41,735 nt of DNA from Candidatus [Bacteroides] periocalifornicus. GTDB taxonomy: Bacteria > Bacteroidota > Bacteroidia > Bacteroidales > CAJPTX01. The stretch is from positions 1 to 41,735 of the forward strand of contig LIIK01000009.1 of the NCBI GenBank assembly GCA_001421095.1. Direction: 5' to 3'. Shown piece by piece: positions 7,411-16,424 of this stretch (the first letter of the stretch is position 1; the number at the start of each line of letters is the position of its first letter). The notes below the pieces were generated by a model that made no database searches, was not told the origin of the DNA, and saw only the letters and a list, made by a program, of their open reading frames with translations. A program made the translations under genes and the position numbers.

Positions 7411-8631
7411 ATGAGACTACAACGAATTACCTACCTCTTGGCAGCTACCCTTGTGCTAGGGCTGGCCGCAGGCTGTGACAAAAAGAAGGAGAATGGTGAT
7501 GATACGGTAGTGGGTGGCGTAGGCACGCTGGTCATGCACACCATGGTGCCGAACCCTGATGGGACATCTGGATCGGCCTACATCCAGATGGTCGACCCCG
7601 AAGCCGGCAATAGCTATGACAATGCCAATACCTACCAGGTAGGCTACGGTAACCCGGGCACATGGCTCGGGAAATACCTGGTTTTCTTCCCAGACTACGG
7701 TAAGAGCTCTGAAGTAAAGCGTTTTACCGTAGCAAATGGTAGGCTTCAAGAAGCTGGCGTTTTGCAACTCGAGCAGGATGAGGCCCCCGCATGGGCAATT
7801 ATGGCCCAGGGCAACAAAGCCTACTTCGCCTCCCACAAGGGTAGAGTGACGGTGGTAGACATGGCCACATTCACCAAAACGGGCACGATTGACATCACCC
7901 AGTACGCCAATAAGAACGAAACGGTAGCTGCCCCAACCGTCGGGTGTATGTTCGCCCGCGAGGGGAAGGTCTACATCCCGATAACCCAGATGATAGGGAG
8001 ATCGATAAAGGGCGAACCCGTGATAGAGCTACTGGTGGTGGATGTTGCGACCGACAAGATCGTAGGCCATATCAATGAGAAGGTGCAGGGCATTGGCGCA
8101 CTCGGTGTGCACGGCAAGACCCTCTTCACCGATGAGCAGGGCGATGCCTACCTTGTAGCGGGTGGCGGCATGGGGATGCTGCGCAACTTCAAAAGCGGGA
8201 TCGTCCGCATGAAGAAGGGGGAAGATAAGATAGACCCCTCGTGGGTATGGCCCATTCAGGACGAGCTAAAGGTGGACGGCGATGGGATGACTTGGCTACA
8301 CGACGCTGTATACATGGGCAATGGCATTCTCTACGTTACTGCGCTCATGGATAGCAAGTGGAATCCGCAGGATTTCTCGAGCTATATGACTGCTCGGGCA
8401 GTAGCATTGCTTGAACTTAACCTCCGCACCAAAACCGCCAAACGAATTCCCACTCCCTACAGCACGCCATTCTCAGGCTTCGTAGGGAAATACGGGCAAA
8501 AGGTGATAGTGGGCGTTGAGGGTACTGAAAAGGTCGGTTTTTATACCTATGACCCCGCTACGCAGAAGGTGAGCGATGGCCCAGTAGTAGGGTGCGTAGG
8601 CATGCCTTTCGCAGCATATGAGGTAGAGTAG
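7411..8631 (+). CDS. DUF4374 surface lipoprotein (XusB-like siderophore-binding)
   Basis: A 406-residue lipoprotein: the signal peptide ends in the lipobox LAAGC with C22, followed by a charged stretch DKKKENGDD, the kind of sequence linked to surface export in Bacteroidota. The rest shows repeated blade-like motifs (for example GNKAYFASHKGRVTVVDMATF, KVYIPI, GDAYLVAGGG), consistent with a beta-propeller. DUF4374 is the family of XusB, a surface or vesicle lipoprotein that binds enterobactin-type siderophores and hands them to XusA. The receptor gene is 233 bases upstream. XusC, the third gene of that locus, is absent here. The ligand is inferred from family and neighbour. Confidence 0.85.
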   Translation: MRLQRITYLLAATLVLGLAAGCDKKKENGDDTVVGGVGTLVMHTMVPNPDGTSGSAYIQMVDPEAGNSYDNANTYQVGYGNPGTWLGKYLVFFPDYGKSSEVKRFTVANGRLQEAGVLQLEQDEAPAWAIMAQGNKAYFASHKGRVTVVDMATFTKTGTIDITQYANKNETVAAPTVGCMFAREGKVYIPITQMIGRSIKGEPVIELLVVDVATDKIVGHINEKVQGIGALGVHGKTLFTDEQGDAYLVAGGGMGMLRNFKSGIVRMKKGEDKIDPSWVWPIQDELKVDGDGMTWLHDAVYMGNGILYVTALMDSKWNPQDFSSYMTARAVALLELNLRTKTAKRIPTPYSTPFSGFVGKYGQKVIVGVEGTEKVGFYTYDPATQKVSDGPVVGCVGMPFAAYEVE

Positions 8632-8717
8632 CTATGAACTTCACTTCAGACACCTGCACAATGGCCAATTTGCTGGCTGGCATTGGGCAGTAGCCGCTAT
8701 TGCAGCACTAGATAGGC

Positions 8718-8753
8718 GGGAGGGGTCCCTGGTAAGGGCTCCTCCCTTTTTTT
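8718..8753 (+). terminator. Terminator after the DUF4374 gene
   Basis: GGGAGG...CCTCCC forms a stem of about 12 bp with one small bulge and the loop GGTA, followed by seven T residues. It closes the receptor/lipoprotein unit. Confidence 0.8.
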
Positions 8754-9089
8754 GATGGATGCTACGCCTAGATTGAAAACGGCGGACGAAACCTCTGAAA
8801 AAACTCGCCTGTGCGCCATTTGCAGAAGCGGTTCACCATCCAGGTGGAAGCAAACGACAACGAGCTGGGGACTGGGAAAAATGCCGACCTCTATCAAACA
8901 GTATTACCGGCTGCTCGTTTGGATACGAAAAGGTAAATCCTCACTGCGAAGCCCATTATCTTGGAACACAACACCCCGTTCGCACGGAAAAGAGACGGAA
9001 ATCTGCCCTGCTAAGAGGAACACCTCTACTCCTAGCTTGCGGTACTTTGTGGCATATAGTAGTGGCTTTTCAAAAAATACCAAGCGAAG
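8754..9089. other. Intergenic stretch with no recognised content
   Basis: An open frame spans 8752-9144 on the plus strand, but it starts inside the terminator T-tract, has no recognisable domain and runs through the promoter of the next gene. I see no RNA gene or repeat here. Confidence 0.5.
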
Positions 9090-9124
9090 TTTGGTACACT
9101 GTTACGGGATTTCACTACCTTTGC
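9090..9124 (+). promoter_or_regulatory. Promoter of the TolC-family gene
   Basis: TTTG (9090-9093) and TACCTTTGC (9116-9124) form a near-consensus Bacteroidota promoter with a 22-base spacer, one longer than usual. Transcription would start near 9131, about 50 bases before the ATG. Confidence 0.65.
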
Positions 9125-9182
9125 GGTGGCAGTTTTCGCTATAGGCGATCCTGCCCAGCCGAATAATTCTAGAGTATAGCGT

Positions 9183-10547
9183 ATGTGTGGCGTGAACAGA
9201 CTTGCAGCAATATCCATGTGCGTAGCCGTTGCATTGCTCGGGGCGAAGGGCATAGTCCTTGGGCAAGACAGCCTATGGAGCCTGAACCAATGCATAGAAT
9301 ACGCTGGTGAGCATAGCCTAGAGATCCAGGGCGAAGACCTCAAGACCAAGAACGCTGCAAGCCAAGAAAGGCAGGCCGAGTGGGCCATGGCGCCGAGCAT
9401 AAATGCCTCCGCCTCCCAGACCTTCTCCTTTGCCGATCCCGTAAATGTCGCTGGCACTGGGCAGGTATCCAAGAACCTACGAACCACAAGCCTCTCGGTA
9501 GGGGCAAGCATGACCCTCTTTGACGGGCTGGCCAAGCTCCGCAACATCCAGTACCAGCGGTTAGTACTCCAAGGGCAGGAGGCCAGCCGCGCCAACACCC
9601 TTGCCAATATCGGGCTCGCCGTAACGGAAGCCTACTTCAACGTAGTGTACCAAGCCGAGCTAGTGCGCACCCAAGAGGAGCAGGTGGCCAGCAGCAAGGA
9701 GCAGGTAGAACTCGGCAAATGGCGCGTAGAAGCGGGGGCCATACCCCAAGGAGCCCTCTACGACCTGCAGGCCCAGCTAGCCTCTGACGAGCAGGCGCTG
9801 GTAAATGCCGAGAACGCCCTCAGCACCGCCCAGCTTACGCTAGAGCAAACCATGAACTACGTAAGCGATACACCACTGCGCATAAGCCGCCCTGCCATAG
9901 ACAGCGCCAGCCTTCCGCACGTACCCACCGGCGGGGCTATCCCTATATACGAGGTGGCCATGCAGAGCTACCCCAGCCTCCAGTACAGCAAGGCTTTAGT
10001 AACGCAGCAGGAGAAGCAGATCCAAATTGCCCGCAGTCGCTACTGGCCAGAACTCTCGCTGAGCGCCACCTACGGAAGCTCTGCGCAGTTCTACATGGAT
10101 CAGATGCACAACCCCAAGAGCAACCCCCTGCTCACCCAGCTCAAAGACAATGACGGATGGAATCTACAGCTATCGCTAACCATCCCCATATTCAACGGAT
10201 TCTCCACCTACGAGGGTGTAGTACGGGCCAAAATCGCCCACCAAGAGAGCCTGGTAAACCTGCGAAAAGAGGAGAAGGCTCTGCTCAAAAATATCCAATC
10301 AGCCTACCTAGATGCCGTATCCAGCTGGCGCCAGCTACTAGCCGCCCGGAATAATGTCCGTGCCCAAGGAGAGGCCTTCCGTTGGGCCAAAGAGAAGATC
10401 GCCGTGGGGGCTATAAGCGCATACGATTACAATCTGGCCAAAACCAACAGCTCTAAGGCCCAGGTAACTCTGCTGCAGGCCACTTTCAACTACCTCTACA
10501 AGGTCAAGATTCTCGATTTCTACCAAGGGAAGGAAATCGTGCTTTAA
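9183..10547 (+). CDS. TolC-family outer-membrane efflux protein
   Basis: A 454-residue outer-membrane channel subunit of a tripartite efflux or type I secretion system. A signal peptide (about 1-27, ending VLGQ) precedes two repeats of the TolC fold, each with long helices rich in E, Q and A (for example LANIGLAVTEAYFNVVYQAELV near 140 and SYLDAVSSWRQLLAARNNV-like near 385) and short barrel strands. Length is typical. The next gene is a membrane-fusion protein 231 bases downstream, so the two probably work together, but no inner-membrane pump gene is nearby. Confidence 0.9.
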   Translation: MCGVNRLAAISMCVAVALLGAKGIVLGQDSLWSLNQCIEYAGEHSLEIQGEDLKTKNAASQERQAEWAMAPSINASASQTFSFADPVNVAGTGQVSKNLRTTSLSVGASMTLFDGLAKLRNIQYQRLVLQGQEASRANTLANIGLAVTEAYFNVVYQAELVRTQEEQVASSKEQVELGKWRVEAGAIPQGALYDLQAQLASDEQALVNAENALSTAQLTLEQTMNYVSDTPLRISRPAIDSASLPHVPTGGAIPIYEVAMQSYPSLQYSKALVTQQEKQIQIARSRYWPELSLSATYGSSAQFYMDQMHNPKSNPLLTQLKDNDGWNLQLSLTIPIFNGFSTYEGVVRAKIAHQESLVNLRKEEKALLKNIQSAYLDAVSSWRQLLAARNNVRAQGEAFRWAKEKIAVGAISAYDYNLAKTNSSKAQVTLLQATFNYLYKVKILDFYQGKEIVL

Positions 10548-10778
10548 AGGACAGTACGCACCGCACTACTTTCCGCGTATTCACCGCCCAGAGAGCATCT
10601 CCTCCCCACGAAGGGCAAGATTCCTGAATTACAAATTCACCCAAAGGAAAAACGTAAAGGCACGCCGAGGCGTCAGTAGATAATCGGATGCCGCCATTCC
10701 CCCACACCCCAGACCAAACGTAGTTCCCCCTAATGAATAGAACTTAACGGGACACATCGATAAATTCAGCCATACATT

Positions 10779-12041
10779 ATGCAGCCCAAGCGTAAAAAAC
10801 GGATTCGCGTACTTCTAATAGTCGCCGTTGCCCTAGTGATTATCGTTGTACTCGCCCTCCTCAAGACGGGCACTCTGGGTGCCGACGATGCCCTTCAGGT
10901 GCAGTACACCTACCCCTCTCGGCAAAATATAACCCAACTCACCACCGCGAACGGGCGTATCCAGCCGGTGTTTGAGGTGAAAATCAGCCCCGAGGTGTCG
11001 GGCGAAATTATCGAGCTCCCCGTGGTAGAAGGGCAATCGGTGAAAAAGGGCGACCTGCTTTGCCGTATTAAGCCCGATGTGTACCAAAGTATGCGGGAGC
11101 AGTACGAGGCCTCCCTGAGCCAAACGATTGCCCGCGCTAAGCAATCGGCCGACAGGCTCACCCAGGTAAAGCTCTCCTATGACCGCACCAAGAAGCTCTA
11201 CGAGCAAAAGGCGGTGTCTGAAGCCGATTTTGAGAAAGCTACCGCCGAATATGAAGTGGCTGTAAACGAGGAGAAAGCTGCCCGATTCGCTGTGGAGAGT
11301 TCACGGGCTTCCCTTAAGGAGGCCACCGAGAATCTCCGGAAAACCACCATATACGCCCCTAGCGACGGCACCATCTCGCTCCTCTCGGTAGAACTGGGCG
11401 AACGGGTGGTGGGTACTGCCCAAATGGCCGGGACCGAGATACTCCGACTGGCCGACCTCAACCGCATGGAGGCCCGGGTTAATGTGAGCGAAAGCGACAT
11501 AGTGAATGTGCACCTTGGCGACACCGCTATCGTAAGTGTGGATGCCTACCCAGACTCTACCTTCAGAGGCGTGGTAACGCAAGTAGCCAACTCCGCCAAA
11601 TCCACCACCAGCGCAGACCAGATTACCAATTTTGAAGTGCGTATCTTCCTGCTGAAGAATACCTACCAGTGGCTGGTAGACCAAGGGAATCCGATACCCT
11701 TCAAGCCCGGCATGTCCGTGTCGGTTGACATCATGACCGCAAAGGTCTACGATGTGCTTAGCCTGCCAATAGAGGCCGTGGGTAGCCGTAATGATAGCCT
11801 CGGGACCAACACCGCTGTGGCTGAAAGCCAAACCGCCCAGAAACCCCTAGAGGTGGTTTTCCTTGCCGATGGCGACACCGCCCGCATGCAGGTGGTGAAA
11901 ACCGGCATTCAGAATAGCGAATTCATAGAGATCCGCTCAAAGCTTGACGACTCTGCCAGGGTAATAGTCTCTCCCTACAGCGCGGTAGCCCGAGAGCTGA
12001 AACAAGGGGCACTGATTAAAGCCAGCCGGAAGAAATCGTAG
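10779..12041 (+). CDS. Periplasmic adaptor (HlyD/MacA-type membrane-fusion protein)
   Basis: A 420-residue adaptor linking an inner-membrane exporter to TolC. It has one N-terminal transmembrane helix (10-28) after a basic KRKKRIR, a first half-lipoyl segment (EVSGEIIELPVVEGQSVKKG, 72-91), an alpha-helical hairpin (about 100-188), the second half-lipoyl segment (IYAPSDGTISLLSVELGERV, 191-210), and a beta-barrel region. MacA-like members act with an ABC transporter, others with RND pumps; which one applies cannot be read here because no pump follows. The next gene is tsaB. Confidence 0.88.
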   Translation: MQPKRKKRIRVLLIVAVALVIIVVLALLKTGTLGADDALQVQYTYPSRQNITQLTTANGRIQPVFEVKISPEVSGEIIELPVVEGQSVKKGDLLCRIKPDVYQSMREQYEASLSQTIARAKQSADRLTQVKLSYDRTKKLYEQKAVSEADFEKATAEYEVAVNEEKAARFAVESSRASLKEATENLRKTTIYAPSDGTISLLSVELGERVVGTAQMAGTEILRLADLNRMEARVNVSESDIVNVHLGDTAIVSVDAYPDSTFRGVVTQVANSAKSTTSADQITNFEVRIFLLKNTYQWLVDQGNPIPFKPGMSVSVDIMTAKVYDVLSLPIEAVGSRNDSLGTNTAVAESQTAQKPLEVVFLADGDTARMQVVKTGIQNSEFIEIRSKLDDSARVIVSPYSAVARELKQGALIKASRKKS

Positions 12042-12227
12042 ACCACCCCTAGAGCCACTCTAAATCATCCCCTATTCAACGGGGAGGTATCATCGAGCTG
12101 CGAACCATTAGGAATTCCAACCCACTCCAGCCTGCTTGCAGCGAGCCCTAGCAGCATTGCAAAACCCCACAAAGCCCTCCTAGAGGCTCGCTATCGTACC
12201 GCCAGCAGTTGAATTACCCAAAGCCCA

Positions 12228-13058
12228 ATGCCCATAACCACCCAAACTGGCCGATTCGACACTGAGGCAACGGCCCTTCTCGCCCTTGAGAGCAGTGGTG
12301 CTACTTGCAGCGTTGCCGCCTGCCTACCCAGCGGGCAGTGGCTGCTTGCTACCGACAGTGGGCAGAATAACCATGCCGCTGCACTCACCCTACTGGTTCA
12401 GGAGGTGCTAGAGGGGCTATCTCTAAAAGTTGCCGATTTAGGGGCTATAGCCGTTAGCATTGGACCCGGCTCATATACAGGGCTACGAATAGGGCTATCG
12501 GCGGCAAAAGGGCTGTCGTTAGGCGCAGGAATACCCATTCTGCCCATCCCCTCGCTGAGGGCTATTGCGCTCGGGATACGAAAGGAGGCGGAAATGGCGC
12601 AAACTGCACACCGTGACGAGCGCGGGCTCTTAGCCCCCAAATTACCATCTGCTGCGACCCTCAGCCCCCAAAACGCATTCTACCTCCCGCTTATCGATGC
12701 CCGCAGGCTGGAATGCTACGCGCAGCTGTACAATGCAGACGTCGCACCGCTCGGCGATCCATTCCCCTTGATTCTCCCTGAGTGGCTACCGAGCGTTCCC
12801 GCGGGTGCTAATGTCCACTACGGAGGCTCTGGAGCTGCCAAGGCCGAGAGTTACTTTGTGCAGCACGGGTGGGTAAAGAGCCCCTACACAGAAGCCTCGG
12901 CCCTTGAGGTGTTACAACTAGCCAGAACCGACTATGGACGCATCTCGTTTCCTGACCCCGCCTACCTTGAGCCGCTCTACCTCAAGGAATTCCAAGCCAG
13001 CCAACCGAAGCCCTCTGTACTCGACGGTCTGGTTGGTCGTGTCCCTGCTGGCCTATAG
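12228..13058 (+). CDS. tsaB: tRNA threonylcarbamoyladenosine biosynthesis protein TsaB
   Basis: TsaB is the non-catalytic partner of TsaD in making t6A37 on ANN-decoding tRNAs. The 276-residue protein has the ASKHA-fold N-terminus LLALESSGATCSVAA (about 17-31), NNHAAAL, and the family signature IGPGSYTGLRIGLSAAKGL. It is longer than typical TsaB (about 220-235) because of an insert after PSLRAIALG (about 110-145, rich in A, E and K). Its 3' end overlaps the next gene by 125 bp in another frame. Confidence 0.92.
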   Translation: MPITTQTGRFDTEATALLALESSGATCSVAACLPSGQWLLATDSGQNNHAAALTLLVQEVLEGLSLKVADLGAIAVSIGPGSYTGLRIGLSAAKGLSLGAGIPILPIPSLRAIALGIRKEAEMAQTAHRDERGLLAPKLPSAATLSPQNAFYLPLIDARRLECYAQLYNADVAPLGDPFPLILPEWLPSVPAGANVHYGGSGAAKAESYFVQHGWVKSPYTEASALEVLQLARTDYGRISFPDPAYLEPLYLKEFQASQPKPSVLDGLVGRVPAGL

Positions 13059-13881
13059 CCCACACCCAGCATTCGCCCAGCTCAACTCACCCCCAGGCAA
13101 GCCGTCGTTTTCCAGAGGAATCCTTACCCAGCTCCCGCCAGTCCAACGGAAAGACAGCGTCTCTACCCTACCCAAAGTGGCCTTTGCTCCTGGAGAGCTT
13201 CTGCGCTACGAAGTGCGCTACAGCTTTGCGAAGTGCGCACAGGTAGAGTTCACCACTACCGACACCGTGGCCAACGGTAAGCGACTGTACCACCACAGGA
13301 TATCTGGCTACACCACTGGGCTCATCCACAAGCTCTACCCTGTAGCCGACATCTACCACTCCTACACCGACCCGTCCACCGACCTCCCGCTACGCACCAT
13401 CCGCAATGTGCACGAGCAGAAATACCGAGACTACAAGGTGGATCTCTACGACCGCACTCCGCCTCTAGACTCGGCCATCGTAACCCGAGAGAACGGGCAG
13501 CAGGTGAAGGTCCCCCTCAATACCCACTGCGTGGTATCGGTAGCCTACTACATCCGCAATCGGCTCAGTGCCATGAAACTCAAGGAGGGCAGCAGCCTCA
13601 ATATCCCCCTCTACTTCAATGCGGAGTTCTACCCCATGAAAATCCGCTACACGGGGCAGGAGCTGGTGAAGACCAAATTCGGCAAAGTGCTGTGCTACCG
13701 ATTCAAACCGCAGGTGCGGGAGGGCGACCTATTCAAGGATCAGGATGCCCTTACGGTGTGGATAAGCACTGACGATAACCACCTGCCCGTACGGATCAAA
13801 TTCGAGCTCTTCCTTGGGGCGATGTACTGCGACCTGATAGGCTACAAGGGGCTGCAGTACGAGATGCAGGTGACGAGGTAG
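12934..13881 (+). CDS. DUF3108 domain-containing exported protein
   Basis: A 315-residue protein with a hydrophobic export segment (WLVVSLLAYSPHPAFAQ, about 33-49) after a long serine/arginine-rich N-terminal region, then a DUF3108 domain. DUF3108 proteins are beta-rich periplasmic proteins of unknown function; the strands LLRYEVRYSF, YHHRISGYTTGLIHKLYPV and LPVRIKFELFLG fit. The start at 12934 gives an unusually long signal n-region and a 125-bp overlap with tsaB; no later ATG would keep the export signal, though TTG 13033 is possible. Confidence 0.75.
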   Translation: MDASRFLTPPTLSRSTSRNSKPANRSPLYSTVWLVVSLLAYSPHPAFAQLNSPPGKPSFSRGILTQLPPVQRKDSVSTLPKVAFAPGELLRYEVRYSFAKCAQVEFTTTDTVANGKRLYHHRISGYTTGLIHKLYPVADIYHSYTDPSTDLPLRTIRNVHEQKYRDYKVDLYDRTPPLDSAIVTRENGQQVKVPLNTHCVVSVAYYIRNRLSAMKLKEGSSLNIPLYFNAEFYPMKIRYTGQELVKTKFGKVLCYRFKPQVREGDLFKDQDALTVWISTDDNHLPVRIKFELFLGAMYCDLIGYKGLQYEMQVTR

Positions 13882-13900
13882 AGGACACTACACACCAAAA

Positions 13901-13937
13901 GGCGGGCTAACCTATCCGGTTAGCCCGCCCTTTTTTT
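13901..13937 (+). terminator. Strong terminator between tsaB/DUF3108 and prfB
   Basis: GGCGGGCTAACC (13901-13912) pairs perfectly with GGTTAGCCCGCC (13918-13929) across a 5-base loop and is followed by a run of T. It lies between converging genes. Only the plus-strand side has a long T tract. Confidence 0.92.
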
Positions 13938-13996
13938 GTTTTAGGATGCATACTGGGCTTTCTTGCACGAAGAACCCCAGGTTCGGTGCGTTACGC

Positions 13997-15089
13997 CTAC
14001 TCTCCCCCCTCCTGCATCAGGTACTCGGTGATGAAATTGTCGAGGTCGCCGTCCAGCACGGCCTGCACATCGCTGGTCTCCACGCCAGTACGCAGGTCTT
14101 TCACCAGGCGGTAGGGTTGCAGCACGTAGTTGCGGATTTGCGAGCCCCATTCTATCTTCTTCTTGCTGCCCTCTACGCGCAGCTTCTCCTCCTCGCGCTT
14201 GCGGAGCTCCAGCTCGTAGAGATGCGATTTCAGGATTCGCATTGCATTCTCGCGGTTCTGGAGCTGGGAGCGGGTCTCGGTATTCTCCACCACTATGCCT
14301 GTGGGGATGTGGTAGAGCCTTACGCCCGTCTCCACCTTGTTCACATTCTGGCCGCCAGCGCCGCTAGATCGGTAGGTGTCCCACTTAATCTCGCTGGGGG
14401 CTACCGTTATCTCGATGTTATCGTCTATGGCGGGCGATACGAACACCGAGGCGAATGAAGTGTGCCGACGGGCGTTGCTGTCAAAGGGCGAAATCCGTAC
14501 CAGCCGGTGCACCCCGTTCTCCCCCTTGAGGTAGCCATAGGCCGTATCGCCCACTATCTCCACGGTGGCGCTTTTTATGCCCGCCTCTTCCCCCTCCTGT
14601 AGATCCGCCACTTTGAATTGATACCCTTTGCGCTCTGCCCAGCGCTGGTACATACGGAGCAGCATCATAGCCCAGTCCATGCTCTCGGTGCCCCCCGCGC
14701 CGCTGTTGATCTTGAGTATCGCGCCAAGGGCATCCTCCTCCTTGCCCAGCATACGGCGGAGCTCTAGCGCCTTTATCGCGCTGTCGGTGGCTGCGTAGGC
14801 TTTGGAGAGTTCCTCTTCGCTGGCCTCGCCCTCGCGGTGGAACTCGTAGAGAACCTGCAGATCGTCCACCAGCTTGCCGAGAGCCTCGTGGGCATCTATC
14901 CAGCTGCTAAGCCTTGCGATTTTCTTAAGCTGCTTCTCGGCAGCCTGGGCATCGTCCCAAAAACCATCCTTCGCGGTTAGCTCCCGTTCGGCTTCCCGCT
15001 GCTTCCGCTTACCGTCAATGTCAAAGATGCCTCCCCAGCGTTCCCACCCGCTGCTCGAGGTCTGCCACCATCTCCTGCGTTACCTGCAT
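13997..15089 (-). CDS. prfB: Peptide chain release factor 2, with programmed +1 frameshift
   Basis: RF2 ends translation at UGA and UAA. The first frame starts at 15089 (MQVTQEMVADLEQRVGTLGRHL) and stops at an in-frame TGA at 15023-15021. A shift of +1 at CTT-TGA-C joins it to the long frame DIDGKRKQ..., which ends at 13997. The joined product is 363 residues, a normal RF2 length. Visible are the peptidyl-hydrolysis motif GGQ (SSGAGGQNVNKVE) and the flanking RF2 domains; NSGAGGTESMDW marks the central domain. An in-frame TAA four codons before the ATG supports the start. It follows the mannose-1-phosphate guanylyltransferase gene by 55 bases. Confidence 0.95.
15020..15037 (-). promoter_or_regulatory. 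prfB programmed +1 frameshift site
   Basis: Read on the minus strand, GGGGAGG-CAT-CTT-TGA-C has the same layout as the E. coli site AGGGGG-TAT-CTT-TGA-C: a Shine-Dalgarno-like stretch, three bases, then CTT TGA C. When RF2 is scarce, slow UGA reading lets the ribosome slip to GAC and make full-length RF2. This is autogenous control. It is notable because Bacteroidota hardly use Shine-Dalgarno sequences for initiation. Confidence 0.93.
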
Positions 15090-15144
15090 GCTGCCCCGAC
15101 GTTAGATTTCACCATTTCCCAATACGAATGCCCTGTAAAATGGA

Positions 15145-16212
15145 TTAAAGGTGGTCATCGTACCCTTTTTCACCCAGAATTGCCGTTATCCTGCGCATCT
15201 CTTCACTCTCAGCGATTGGGCAGATTAGGGTTGACTTCTCAGTCTGGATTACCGCGTAGTTCTCCAGCCCCTTAGCCACTATAAGCTGCCCTTCTGGCGC
15301 GCTTACCAGGCAGTTGCTCGTGCCCAGCAGCACCGCAGACCCCTGGGTAGCATTGCCGAGGGCATCCTTTGGCAGATACTCGTAGACCGACTGCCACGCC
15401 CCGAGGTCGCTCCAAGCGAAATCCACCGGCATCACCTCCACATTCCCCGCCAGCTCCAGCAGGGCGTAGTCTATGGAAATCGGCTCTATTGCCTCGTATA
15501 TTTGCTCTACCACCCCGCGCGAGTAGCCCCCCTCCAGCGGGGCGAACTTCGCGGCAAGCGCCGGTTGCCACCGCACCATCGACTCGCGAAACACCCGATT
15601 CTGCCAGGCAAACATCCCGCTATTCCAGAAGAAATTACCCTGTCCTACATAGCGCTTGGCCGTGGCGGCATCGGGCTTCTCATGGAATCGCTCCACCGGT
15701 AAAAAATCTCTCCGCGCATCCTGCTCCACCTCTATGTAGCCGTAGCCCGTTTCGGCACGGTGCGGCCTTACCCCAAAGGTGAGTAGAACCTCGCGGGTTT
15801 GCGCATACTCCACCCCCTCCTCCACGCTCCGGTAAAACGCCCCCTCGTTGCCTATATGGTGGTCGCTAGGCAGCACGAGCATTTCGGCCAACGGATCTAT
15901 GCGTTGCACCAGCGCAGAGGCCAGCATTAGGCAGGGGCCCGTGTTTCGCTTTGCCGGCTCCCCCACCACATTGGCACTCTGGAGCTCTGGCAACTGCTCT
16001 AGCACTGTGGGCGCGTATTCGGCATTTGTAACCACCCAGATCTGCGTTGGGGGGCAGAGGTGCCTCGCCCTTCGGTAGGTGGCCTGCAGCAAGGTTTCGC
16101 CACAGCCGAGAATGTCGAGGAATTGCTTGGGTTTAGCCTGCGTAGAGGCTGGCCAAAAGCGCACGCCCGCCCCGCCGGCCATGATGATGATATGAAGATG
16201 GGGAAAATCCAT
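15145..16212 (-). CDS. Mannose-1-phosphate guanylyltransferase
   Basis: It makes GDP-mannose from mannose 1-phosphate and GTP, the donor for surface polysaccharides and the precursor of GDP-fucose. The 355-residue protein has the nucleotidyltransferase signature MAGGAGVRFWPAS...KPKQF (11-33), GEPAKRNTGPC, PSDHHI, FHEKPD and NSGMFAW. It is the single-domain form without the C-terminal isomerase half of AlgA/ManC. The start ATG 16212 fits the family N-terminus. Neighbouring envelope genes agree with a polysaccharide role. Confidence 0.92.
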   Translation of the reverse strand: MDFPHLHIIIMAGGAGVRFWPASTQAKPKQFLDILGCGETLLQATYRRARHLCPPTQIWVVTNAEYAPTVLEQLPELQSANVVGEPAKRNTGPCLMLASALVQRIDPLAEMLVLPSDHHIGNEGAFYRSVEEGVEYAQTREVLLTFGVRPHRAETGYGYIEVEQDARRDFLPVERFHEKPDAATAKRYVGQGNFFWNSGMFAWQNRVFRESMVRWQPALAAKFAPLEGGYSRGVVEQIYEAIEPISIDYALLELAGNVEVMPVDFAWSDLGAWQSVYEYLPKDALGNATQGSAVLLGTSNCLVSAPEGQLIVAKGLENYAVIQTEKSTLICPIAESEEMRRITAILGEKGYDDHL

Positions 16213-16424
16213 AAATTTTTATTATTTTTTTAAGAAACTCCTTCTCAACACCAAAAAAAACCTCCGCGCATGCAGAATCTCCATCATCCCGTATTAATCT
16301 CTCCATCACCCGCTCGCTCTAGGGTATCTGAACAGAATTCCAGAACCCGTAGAACGCTTGCTGCCTGCACTGAGCAGACGTCCACCCTTGGTGTCGGCGT
16401 AGACCCTGCATTAGAGCGCACCCC

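Noticed and set aside
8752..9144. A 130-codon open frame between the DUF4374 and TolC genes
   Set aside because: It begins in a terminator T-tract, crosses the TolC promoter, and its protein has no recognisable pattern.
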